Below are positions 1 to 6,250 of a stretch of 14,370 bases of DNA, in pieces (the stretch's first letter is position 1; each line of letters opens with the position of its first letter). The stretch covers positions 1-14,370 of the forward strand of contig JBOGFJ010000128.1 in assembly GCA_050743385.1 (NCBI GenBank), read 5' to 3'. Source of the DNA: JACDBD01 sp050743385. Its GTDB lineage: Bacteria > Actinomycetota > Acidimicrobiia > IMCC26256 > JACDBD01. The position numbers were made by a program, and so were the translations under genes. The notes under the pieces are model-generated. The model was not told the DNA's origin, made no database searches, and saw only the letters and a list, made by a program, of their open reading frames with translations.

Positions 1-615
1 GGCGAACGCGGACCGCAGCGCGCCGAGACGGCCGGCGAGCGCGCGAGCGCGATCGAGGCGGCCCCCCGCGAGGCGGGCGACGGCTGCAGCGTGCGCCGGT
101 TCGATCCCCGACTCCACCAACGTCGCCCGAACGGTCTCCTCGCCGAGCGTCCCGAAGTCGATTCGCTGGCAGCGCGATCGGATCGTCGCCAACAGCTCGT
201 CGGGCGCGGAGGTGAGCAGCACGACGTGGGTGGTCGGTGGCGGCTCCTCGATGGTCTTGAGGAGCTTGTTGGCCGCGGCCTCGTTGAGACGTTCGGCGTC
301 GAAGAGCACGATGACCTTGCGATCGCCCTCGATCGGGCTGCGGTGGGCCTCCTCGACGATGATCTTCGCGGTCTCGACCCGCAGGATGCTCTCGGGCGGA
401 TCGACCTCCACCACGTCCGGGTGCCGGCCGCGCAGGGTGAGATCCCAGGCGCGCTCGTCTGTGTCAGGAGCGATCAGCGCGGCCGCAAAGCAGCGGGCGG
501 CCTCCTCGACACCCGAGCCGCGCGGCCCCGCGAGCAGATAGGAGTGCACCGGCCGCTCCGCCGCGTGCTGGAGCAGCGTCACCGCGCGCTCCTGGCCTGC
601 CACCCGCTCCCACAT
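1..615 (-). CDS. holB: DNA polymerase III subunit delta' (clamp loader), 3' part beyond left edge
   Basis: The first 205 residues are visible, starting at an ATG at 615 (MWERVAGQERAV); the C-terminus lies outside the window. Delta' is the stator subunit of the clamp-loader complex that opens the beta sliding clamp. Seen: YLLAGPRGSG at the P-loop position, HPDVVEVDP, VIVLFDAERLNEAAANKLLKTIEEPP, VLLTSAPDELLATIRSRCQRIDF with the SRC motif, then the start of the lid helices. The order and spacing match the HolB/DnaX AAA+ fold. Two oddities: the P-loop Lys is absent (GPRGSGVEE), which fits a subunit that does not hydrolyse ATP, and the Cys-rich zinc module usual before HPDV is missing, with only two cysteines in the visible part. 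It follows tmk by 10 nt on the same strand and is the last visible operon gene. No clear ribosome binding site precedes the ATG. It could be mistaken for DnaX, but its length, context and lost P-loop favour delta'. Confidence 0.9.
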   Translation of the reverse strand, partial: MWERVAGQERAVTLLQHAAERPVHSYLLAGPRGSGVEEAARCFAAALIAPDTDERAWDLTLRGRHPDVVEVDPPESILRVETAKIIVEEAHRSPIEGDRKVIVLFDAERLNEAAANKLLKTIEEPPPTTHVVLLTSAPDELLATIRSRCQRIDFGTLGEETVRATLVESGIEPAHAAAVARLAGGRLDRARALAGRLGALRSAFA

Positions 616-625
616 GACGGCGATG

Positions 626-1228
626 CTACGACTTCGTCACCGCGGCCCACACGCTGTCGGCGACTTCCTCGATCGAACGGCTCGCATCTACGACGACCCA
701 GTCGCGCTCGACGGCGAGGGCGCGGTACGCGCCCCGAACCCGTGCATGGAACTCGATGCTCTCGCGCTCGAGTCGATCGGGAGATCCAACTTCGCGAAGT
801 GCGGCGGCATCGTCGGGAAGGTCGAGCACGACGACGAGGTCGGGATCGAGCCCGCCCGTCGCCCACCGGTTGATCTCCTCGACACGCTCCACTCCCAAGC
901 CGCGGCCGACCCCCTGGTAGGCGAGCGAAGACGGCACGTACCGGTCGCTGACCACAACCGCGCCCCGCGCAAGTGCCGGGCGCACGACCTCCTTCACGTG
1001 CTGGGCACGGTCGGCCGCCAGCAGGAGGACCTCGGTCGCGGGCTCGATGCGCTCGGGCCCGTCGAGCAGCAAGGCGCGGATCTGCGCGCCGACCTCGGTG
1101 TTGCCCGGCTCGAAGGTGGCGACGACGTCGCGTCCGTCCTCGCGAAGCCGCGTGACGAGCAGCCGCGCCTGGGTTGTCTTGCCACAGGCCTCGCCGCCCT
1201 CGAGCACCACGAAACGTCCGCCGGTCAC
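626..1228 (-). CDS. tmk: Thymidylate (dTMP) kinase
   Basis: This 200-residue protein phosphorylates dTMP to dTDP with ATP in the cytosol, on the route to dTTP. Visible motifs in order: P-loop EGGEACGKTTQ (residues 10-20), FEPGNTEVG (39-47) at the position of the usual TREPGGT motif, LLAADRAQH (69-77), SDRYVPSSLAYQG (94-106) carrying the DR[YH] signature, a base-binding stretch DPDLVVVLDLP (128-138), and the lid region PDRLERE...RVRGAYRAL (150-171). Length is normal for the family. The start is GTG at 1228, which overlaps the stop of the upstream MFS gene as GTGA, and a strong GGAAGGGAG lies 5 nt upstream, so this start is well supported. The P-loop has no Arg and the lid has one, as in the E. 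coli-like arrangement. The Arg of the canonical REPGG is replaced by Phe, which is unusual. It is followed by holB after 10 nt, the conventional pairing. Confidence 0.95.
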   Translation of the reverse strand: MTGGRFVVLEGGEACGKTTQARLLVTRLREDGRDVVATFEPGNTEVGAQIRALLLDGPERIEPATEVLLLAADRAQHVKEVVRPALARGAVVVSDRYVPSSLAYQGVGRGLGVERVEEINRWATGGLDPDLVVVLDLPDDAAALREVGSPDRLERESIEFHARVRGAYRALAVERDWVVVDASRSIEEVADSVWAAVTKS

Positions 1229-2604
1229 ACGGACTCCCTTCCGTGCGCCCGCGCCATCTCACGCCGCGCCAGCAGACCGGCGACGACCGCGATCGCGCCG
1301 CCGAGCCACAACGCCAGCCGTACCCCGGGAAGCCCGATCGCCTGCCCGCCGACCTCGATCGCCCTGTCGCTGAGCACCGCCCTCGAGAGCTCGTCGAACG
1401 CGCTGGCCAGCAGCGGCGTCACCGTGAGCGAGAACAGCAGGCACACCCGGATCAGTGTGTACAGCGCGGCGAACGTGCGGCCCCGCACCTCGTCGTGCGA
1501 GTAGCGCTGGAGCAGCGTGAATCCCGACACGTAGCCCGTGCCTGCGGCTGCGCCGACGAACACGGTGACGAACATCGCCGCCACCAACGCCGAGAATGTC
1601 GCCGCCACCACGATGCCCGCGCCCGTCCCCACCACGGCCAGCCAGAACACCGTTTCCATCGGCGCCCGCTTCTGGAGCAGCACCAGCGAGATCACGCCGA
1701 TGGCGGCCCCGAGGCCGAGGGCGAACATCAGCAGGCCGAAACCCGAGGTTCCCTCGTCGAGGACGGCGGTCGAGAACACGGGCCCGAGCGGGATCATCAT
1801 GCCGCCCCCGAGCAGGCCGCCGGCGAGCCCGTAGATCACGCCGCGCACGAGCTCGTTACCGGCGATGAACTGGAGGCCCTCCTTGACGTCGCGCACGGTC
1901 TGCGTGACCTTGATCCGGGCAGTCGAGCGCAGGTGGTTCTTCGGAATGGCGATGCTCAGCGTGATCACGGCCGACGCGACGAACGCCGCGCTGTCGAAGT
2001 AGAGCGCGATCGACTCCCGGTTGAGGTCGAGGAAGTCGAGCGCGTCGAAGCCGCCCAGCCACTCCGCCAGGCCTGCCAGCCCCGCGAACACCAGCGCACC
2101 GAGCGGGAAGGTCCCGAACGCGGCGACGAGCGAGAGCGAGTTGGCACCGGCCAGGTTCTCGGGCGGTACGAGGTGCGGAACGGTCGCCGCGGTCGCCGGG
2201 CCCCGGAACAGCGCGAGCAGCTCGAGGACGAACGAGGCGACCACGAGCCCGACGAGGTTGTCGACGAAGGGAACGAGCGCGAGCAGCACCGCCCGGCCGA
2301 GGTCGCTGAAGACCATGACGCGCTTGCGGTCGAGGCGGTCGACGAGCGCGCCGACGAGGGGCGCGAGCAGGAAACCCGGCAGCATGCGGGCGACCATCAC
2401 GAGACTCAACGCGGCGGCGTTGCTCTTCGAGACGGTGTTGGCGATGGCGAGGATCGCGAGCAGGCCGATCCAGTCGCCCAGGCTCGAGAACACCTGCGAC
2501 AGCCACAGACGGAAGAAGGAGCCGGTACCGAAGACCCGCCACGGTTCGGGAGGAATCGCCTCCTCTTCGTCGGTGGGCGGGATGAACGGCGCTTGGTCGC
2601 TCAC
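1225..2604 (-). CDS. MFS transporter, 12-TM type, in the topA-tmk operon
   Basis: This 459-residue polytopic membrane protein begins with an acidic, Pro-rich cytosolic N-terminus (MSDQAPFIPPTDEEEAIPP), then has roughly 12 hydrophobic segments. An MFS motif-A-like loop, GALVDRLDRKR (about 85-95), lies between TM2 and TM3, and VRGRTFAAL in the second half resembles the repeat of this motif. It belongs to the major facilitator superfamily, closest by eye to the MFS_3/EntS-like drug and siderophore exporters. The substrate cannot be read from sequence. The start is GTG at 2604, 12 nt after the topA stop, with no obvious Shine-Dalgarno. The stop TGA overlaps the tmk GTG. An MFS protein next to dTMP kinase is not random: from memory, Streptomyces dTMP kinases carry an N-terminal MFS domain in one long polypeptide, so this may be the unfused form. 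A nucleoside-related role would be inference only. Confidence 0.88.
   Translation of the reverse strand: MSDQAPFIPPTDEEEAIPPEPWRVFGTGSFFRLWLSQVFSSLGDWIGLLAILAIANTVSKSNAAALSLVMVARMLPGFLLAPLVGALVDRLDRKRVMVFSDLGRAVLLALVPFVDNLVGLVVASFVLELLALFRGPATAATVPHLVPPENLAGANSLSLVAAFGTFPLGALVFAGLAGLAEWLGGFDALDFLDLNRESIALYFDSAAFVASAVITLSIAIPKNHLRSTARIKVTQTVRDVKEGLQFIAGNELVRGVIYGLAGGLLGGGMMIPLGPVFSTAVLDEGTSGFGLLMFALGLGAAIGVISLVLLQKRAPMETVFWLAVVGTGAGIVVAATFSALVAAMFVTVFVGAAAGTGYVSGFTLLQRYSHDEVRGRTFAALYTLIRVCLLFSLTVTPLLASAFDELSRAVLSDRAIEVGGQAIGLPGVRLALWLGGAIAVVAGLLARREMARAHGRESV
1234..1242 (-). promoter_or_regulatory. Ribosome binding site of tmk
   Basis: GGAAGGGAG on the minus strand ends 5 nt before the tmk GTG start at 1228. 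It lies inside the 3' end of the MFS gene, so tmk can be initiated both by coupling through the GTGA overlap and by its own site. It decides the tmk start. Confidence 0.65.
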
Positions 2605-2616
2605 GAGGGCGCCAGC

Positions 2617-5379
2617 CTATGGGTTCGCGACCGGACCCTCCGTCGTCGGGGTTTCCGAGGCCTTCGCCTTCTGCTTGGCGGCAGTCCGCTTCTTGGCGGG
2701 GGCCTTCTTCGCCGACGTCTTCCGCTTGGCCGACGTCTTCCGCTTGGCCGACGTCTTTCGCTTGGCGGCGCCCTTCTTCTTGCGCGGCGCTCGCTTCTTC
2801 GCCGGCCCTCGTGCCGCTCGCTCCCGGAGGAGGGCGACGGCCTCGTCGAGGGTGACCGACTTCGGATCCGTGCCGCGGGGGATGGTCGCGTTGACGGTGC
2901 CGTCGGTGGCGTAGGGCCCGTAGCGACCGTCGAGCACGCGGACGGGCGCGCCCGTCTCGGGGTGGGCGCCCAACTCGGCGATGGGTGGCTTCTGGCGGCT
3001 GCCGCGCCGGCGCTTGGGCTGGGCGAAGAGCGCCTCGGCCTCCTCGACCGTCACGGTGAACAGCTGCTCCTCGCGCTCGAGGCTACGGCTGTCGGAGCCC
3101 TTCTTGAGATACGGGCCGTAGCGCCCGTTCTGGGCCGTGATCTCGTTGCCCTCGGCGTCGGCGCCGACGACGCGCGGCAACGACAACAGCTGGAGCGCCT
3201 CGTCGAGCGTGACCGATTCCGGCGTCATGGTCTCGAACAGCGACGCCCGCGGCGGCTTCTCCTTGGAGCCGTCTTCGATCTCACCGAGTTGCACGAACGG
3301 ACCGAAGCGGCCGTTCAGTACCAGCACCTTCTCGCCGTTCGGGTCGGTGCCGAGCACCCTCGGCCCCGCGCTCGCCCGCTCCAGCAGCTCCTCGACCAAT
3401 TCGACGGTCAGGTCGTCGGGAGCGATGTCGGGTGCGATCGGCGCCTTGTCGTCGCCACGTTGCACCGACGCGCCGTTGGGCCACACCCGTACGACGATCG
3501 GGCGACCCTGCCGGTCTTCGAAGAGCGGCACGGTGTTGACCGACTCCTTGTCGATCTGGTCGAGATTGCCGTCGTCGACCAGCCCCTTGAGGCCGGTCTG
3601 GCCGTTCCCGAAGTAGAAGTCGGCGAGCCACTTCTCCGACTCCGCCTCGTTGTTGGCTATGACGTCGAGGTCTTCTTCCATCCGGGCCGTGAACTTGTAG
3701 TCGACGAGGTAGTCGAAGTGACGTTCGAGGAGCTGCACGACCGCGAAGGCGGTCCACGACGGCACCAGCGCGCTGCCCTTCTTCCACACGTAGCCGCGGT
3801 CTTGGATCGTCTGGATCACGGACGCATACGTCGACGGCCGGCCGATGCCGTCTTCCTCCATCTCCTTCACGAGGCTCGCCTCGGTGAAGCGCGCCGGCGG
3901 CTGGGTCGTGTGACCCGACGGCGCGAGGCTCTCGCAGCGCGCGGTGTCACCCTCTTGGACCGGCGGCACCGGCGACTCGCGGTCTTCGAGCTCGGCGTCG
4001 GGGTCGTCGGCGCCTTCGACGTAGGCGCGGAGGAAGCCCGGGAACTCGATGGTCCGACCCGACGCCGCGAACACCGCTTCCTCTCCTCCGCTCGACGTCG
4101 CGGCCATGCGCAGCGCGACCTTCTGCCCGCGGGCGTCAGCCATCTGGCACGCGATCGTGCGCATCCAGATGAGCTCGTAGAGCCGCACCTCGTCGTTGTC
4201 GAGCTCGGCGCGCACCTGCTCCGCGGTACGCATGTCGTCGCCGGCCGGACGGATGGCCTCGTGTGCCTCCTGTGCGTTCTTCACCTTGCGCTGGTAGCTG
4301 CGCTCCCGGTCGGGCAGGTAGTCGTTGCCGTAGAGCTCGCGGATCCGTCCCCGCGCGGCCGCGACGGCCTGTGCCGAGAGCGCGGTGGAGTCGGTGCGCA
4401 TGTAGGTGATGAACCCACGCTCGTAGAGCCGCTGGGCAACCTGCATCGCTCGGGCGGCACTGAAGCGCAGCTTGCGCCCTGCCTCCTGCTGGAGGGTCGA
4501 CGTGATGAACGGCGCGTGAGGTTGCTGGCGCCACGGGCTGGTCTCGACCGACGTGATGCGGTAGTCGGCATCGCCGAGGCGCCCCGCGAGCGCGTTGGCG
4601 TCCTCTTCTCCGAGCAGCACGACTTCGTCGGGCGCGGCGGGTTGCCCCGTGGCGGGATCGAAGTCCTTGCCGGTGGGGAGGCGCTTGCCGTCGAGCGTGG
4701 TGAGCTTGGCCGGGAAGGTCCCCTCGGCACCGTCGTTCGTAGCAACGGCGAAGCTCCCTTCCAGATCCCACCAGCCGCCGCTCCGGAACGCCATGCGGGC
4801 CCGCTCCCGCTCGACGATCAGGCGGGTGGCCACGCTCTGCACCCGTCCGGCCGACAGCTTCGGCATGACCTTCTTCCACAGCACCGGCGAGAGCTCGTAG
4901 CCGACGAGCCGGTCGAGCACCCGCCGGCCCTCCTGGGCCTCGACCAGCTTCATGTCGAGATCGCGCCCGTGCTCCAGCGCCTCTTCGATCGCGGTACGGG
5001 TGATCTCGTGGAACACGAGCCGCGTCACCGGCACAGCGGGCTTGAGCTCATCGCACACGTGCCACGCGATCGCCTCGCCCTCACGGTCTTCGTCGGTGGC
5101 GAGGTACAGCTCGCTCGCGTTCTTCAGCGCCGACTTCAGATCCTTGACGACGTGCTTCTTCGACGACGGCACGACGTAGATCGGCTTGAAGCCGTTCTCC
5201 ACGTCGACACCGAGCCGGCCGGCGTCGGTGCCCTTGTACCTCTTCGGAACCTGACTTGCGTTTTCGGGAAGCCCACGAATGTGACCGACGCTCGACTCCA
5301 CGACGTAGTCCGCGCCGAGATAGTCGGCGATCGTCTTGGCCTTTGCCGGTGATTCGACGATGACGAGTGGCTTGGGCAC
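2617..5379 (-). CDS. topA: DNA topoisomerase I (type IA), actinobacterial form with Lys-rich tail
   Basis: This 920-residue enzyme relaxes negative supercoils by transient cleavage of one strand. Domains: N-terminal TOPRIM with LVIVESPAKAKTI (5-17; E9) and the acidic motif ATDEDREGEAIAWH (94-107; D96, D98). The type IA core has the AGRVQSVATRLI stretch (177-188) and active-site ERGFITYMRTDSTALS (320-335), with Y326 as nucleophile. Next come C-terminal repeats carrying GRFGPF and twice GRYGPY, and a tail of about 65 residues dominated by Lys, Arg, Ala and Thr, including three copies of KRKTSA. There are no tetracysteine zinc fingers, as known for actinobacterial TopA, where basic tails support DNA binding and processivity. 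The start is GTG at 5379, with AGGA 7 nt upstream and two further AGGAG motifs beyond it. It is the first gene of the topA-MFS-tmk-holB operon. Its upstream palindrome may make expression supercoiling-responsive (inference). Confidence 0.97.
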   Translation of the reverse strand: MPKPLVIVESPAKAKTIADYLGADYVVESSVGHIRGLPENASQVPKRYKGTDAGRLGVDVENGFKPIYVVPSSKKHVVKDLKSALKNASELYLATDEDREGEAIAWHVCDELKPAVPVTRLVFHEITRTAIEEALEHGRDLDMKLVEAQEGRRVLDRLVGYELSPVLWKKVMPKLSAGRVQSVATRLIVERERARMAFRSGGWWDLEGSFAVATNDGAEGTFPAKLTTLDGKRLPTGKDFDPATGQPAAPDEVVLLGEEDANALAGRLGDADYRITSVETSPWRQQPHAPFITSTLQQEAGRKLRFSAARAMQVAQRLYERGFITYMRTDSTALSAQAVAAARGRIRELYGNDYLPDRERSYQRKVKNAQEAHEAIRPAGDDMRTAEQVRAELDNDEVRLYELIWMRTIACQMADARGQKVALRMAATSSGGEEAVFAASGRTIEFPGFLRAYVEGADDPDAELEDRESPVPPVQEGDTARCESLAPSGHTTQPPARFTEASLVKEMEEDGIGRPSTYASVIQTIQDRGYVWKKGSALVPSWTAFAVVQLLERHFDYLVDYKFTARMEEDLDVIANNEAESEKWLADFYFGNGQTGLKGLVDDGNLDQIDKESVNTVPLFEDRQGRPIVVRVWPNGASVQRGDDKAPIAPDIAPDDLTVELVEELLERASAGPRVLGTDPNGEKVLVLNGRFGPFVQLGEIEDGSKEKPPRASLFETMTPESVTLDEALQLLSLPRVVGADAEGNEITAQNGRYGPYLKKGSDSRSLEREEQLFTVTVEEAEALFAQPKRRRGSRQKPPIAELGAHPETGAPVRVLDGRYGPYATDGTVNATIPRGTDPKSVTLDEAVALLRERAARGPAKKRAPRKKKGAAKRKTSAKRKTSAKRKTSAKKAPAKKRTAAKQKAKASETPTTEGPVANP
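2711..2764 (-). repeat. Three tandem 18-bp repeats in the topA tail
   Basis: Plus-strand unit gccgacgtcttccgcttg occurs at 2711-2728 and 2729-2746, and with one mismatch (t for c) at 2747-2764. In the topA frame each unit encodes K-R-K-T-S-A. The near-perfect identity at DNA level, including synonymous positions, indicates recent slippage or unequal crossover, so copy number could vary between strains and change tail length in steps of six residues. Confidence 0.9.
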
Positions 5380-5391
5380 GAGGTGTTCCTA

Positions 5392-5415
5392 CTTACTCCT
5401 GCGCTTACTCCTGCG
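5392..5415 (-). repeat. Tandem duplicate 12-mer carrying AGGAG in the topA leader
   Basis: Minus-strand CGCAGGAGTAAG occurs twice without spacer or mismatch (plus coordinates 5404-5415, then 5392-5403). Each copy contains AGGAG. The copy nearer topA ends 16 nt before the GTG, too far for optimal initiation, while a separate AGGA at 5387-5390 is at 7 nt. The copies may be standby ribosome sites or simply a slippage product. Confidence 0.85.
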
Positions 5416-5424
5416 ACTGACGCA

Positions 5425-5455
5425 CGTGGCGCGCGACGGTAGGTCGCGTGCCACG
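5425..5455. promoter_or_regulatory. Inverted repeat upstream of topA, possible operator or cruciform
   Basis: Arms at 5425-5437 (CGTGGCGCGCGAC) and 5443-5455 (GTCGCGTGCCACG) pair over 13 positions with one G-T wobble and a GGTAG loop. On the minus strand a TACCGT box (5436-5441), a plausible TAnnnT -10 element for topA, falls across the loop. No convincing -35 is seen. It could bind a dimeric regulator or extrude under negative supercoiling; the sequence alone does not separate these. Confidence 0.55.
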
Positions 5456-5509
5456 CGGCGCGGTGGACCGTAGCAAAGGGTGCTTCGACTACAACCACCG
5501 CCCCCCGTC

Positions 5510-5515
5510 TATCCT
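5510..5515 (+). promoter_or_regulatory. -10 element of a probable leaderless promoter (DedA gene)
   Basis: TATCCT is followed by 8 nt (gcccggcc) and then the ATG at 5524. Transcription normally starts about 6 to 9 nt downstream of the -10 hexamer, so the message would begin at or next to the A of the start codon. No Shine-Dalgarno lies between. The -35 is weak. The same box and spacing occur upstream of the gene at 12494. Confidence 0.5.
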
Positions 5516-5523
5516 GCCCGGCC

Positions 5524-6180
5524 ATGAGCCCGGAGAAGCTGATCGAGACTTTCGGCACGATCGGCTTGTTCGTCATCATCTTCGCCGAATCCGGCTTGCT
5601 CATCGGCTTCTTCCTGCCCGGCGACTCGCTGCTGTTCACTGCCGGTCTGCTCGCATCACAAGGAAAGTTCGGCCTCAGCCTCCCGGTGCTGCTAATCGGG
5701 TGCTTCATCGCCGCCGTCGCGGGCGACCAGGTGGGATACATGTTCGGGCAGAAGGCCGGTCCGGCACTGTTCCGGCGCCCCGACTCGCGCATCTTCAAGC
5801 AGCAGTACGTGCATCGCGCCAACGAGTTCTTCGAGCGCCACGGCAAGAAGACGATCGTGATTGCTCGCTTCGTGCCGATCGTCCGCACCTTCGCCCCGAT
5901 CCTCGCCGGCGTCGGTTCGATGCAGTACCGCAGCTTCGTCGTGTTCAACGTCATCGGCGGGCTGTTCTGGGCCGTGGGCGTCACGACCGCGGGCTACGTG
6001 CTCGGCGACACGGTCCCCGACATCGACAAGTACCTCCTGCCGATCATCGGCGTCATCATCCTGCTGTCGGTGCTCCCACCCGCGATCGAGATGCTCCGTC
6101 ACCGCCGCAAGGCCAAGGCGGAGGCCCCCATCGATCCGGAAGCCGAAGTCGAGGAGCTCGAGCGGGCCCTCGAGGACTGA
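5524..6180 (+). CDS. DedA family (SNARE-associated/VTT domain) membrane protein
   Basis: This 218-residue membrane protein has the DedA signatures: FAESGLLIGFFLPGDSLLFTAGLL (20-43) with the acidic E22 and LPGD turn, GDQVGYMFGQKAGP (67-80), FFERHGKKTIVIARFVPIVRTFAPILAGVGSMQYRSFVVFNVIGGLFW (102-149) with R115 and R121 of the RFxPxxR motif, and AGYVLGD (156-162). The C-terminus is a short charged tail ending in an acidic helix. DedA proteins are implicated in lipid translocation, including recycling of undecaprenyl phosphate for envelope synthesis, and in proton-dependent membrane homeostasis; which lipid this one moves cannot be said. The start is ATG at 5524 with an upstream TATCCT box and no ribosome binding site, suggesting a leaderless message. 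It is monocistronic by layout and ends convergently with hppA, with a hairpin between. Confidence 0.93.
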   Translation: MSPEKLIETFGTIGLFVIIFAESGLLIGFFLPGDSLLFTAGLLASQGKFGLSLPVLLIGCFIAAVAGDQVGYMFGQKAGPALFRRPDSRIFKQQYVHRANEFFERHGKKTIVIARFVPIVRTFAPILAGVGSMQYRSFVVFNVIGGLFWAVGVTTAGYVLGDTVPDIDKYLLPIIGVIILLSVLPPAIEMLRHRRKAKAEAPIDPEAEVEELERALED

Positions 6181-6191
6181 CCGAACCTCTT

Positions 6192-6230
6192 TGTGACCGG
6201 AAGCGACCCGAACGGTCGCCTCAGGTCACA
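6192..6230. terminator. Nested hairpin, likely bidirectional terminator
   Basis: Outer arms TGTGACC (6192-6198) and GGTCACA (6224-6230) enclose a 4x4 internal loop and an inner stem GCGACC (6203-6208) / GGTCGC (6214-6219) with a 5-nt loop. It occupies the 70-nt gap between the stops of the convergent DedA and hppA genes. There is no long T tract on either strand, so it would be a weak or I-shaped terminator of the kind proposed for actinobacteria. Confidence 0.5.
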
Positions 6231-6250
6231 GAAACGGGTGGTGGGCCGCG

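Larger units (their letters stand above)
5380..5523. promoter_or_regulatory. Divergent control region between topA and the DedA gene
   Basis: These 144 nt separate two start codons pointing outward. From left to right they hold the topA leader with AGGA 7 nt before the GTG, a 12-mer duplicated in tandem (5392-5415), a 13-bp inverted repeat with a 5-nt loop (5425-5455), and, next to the DedA gene, a TATCCT box (5510-5515) placed for leaderless transcription. No open reading frame in this stretch looks real. Confidence 0.6.

Noticed and set aside
2711..2764. CRISPR-like repeat array
   Set aside because: The repeats are contiguous without spacers and encode in-frame KRKTSA units of the TopA tail.
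1174..5352. A 1392-codon open frame on the plus strand opposite topA and the MFS gene
   Set aside because: It is wholly antisense to two strongly conserved genes, rich in Arg, Glu, Asp and His in the way high-GC antisense frames are, and shows no domain. Long shadow frames are expected because stops are rare in such DNA.
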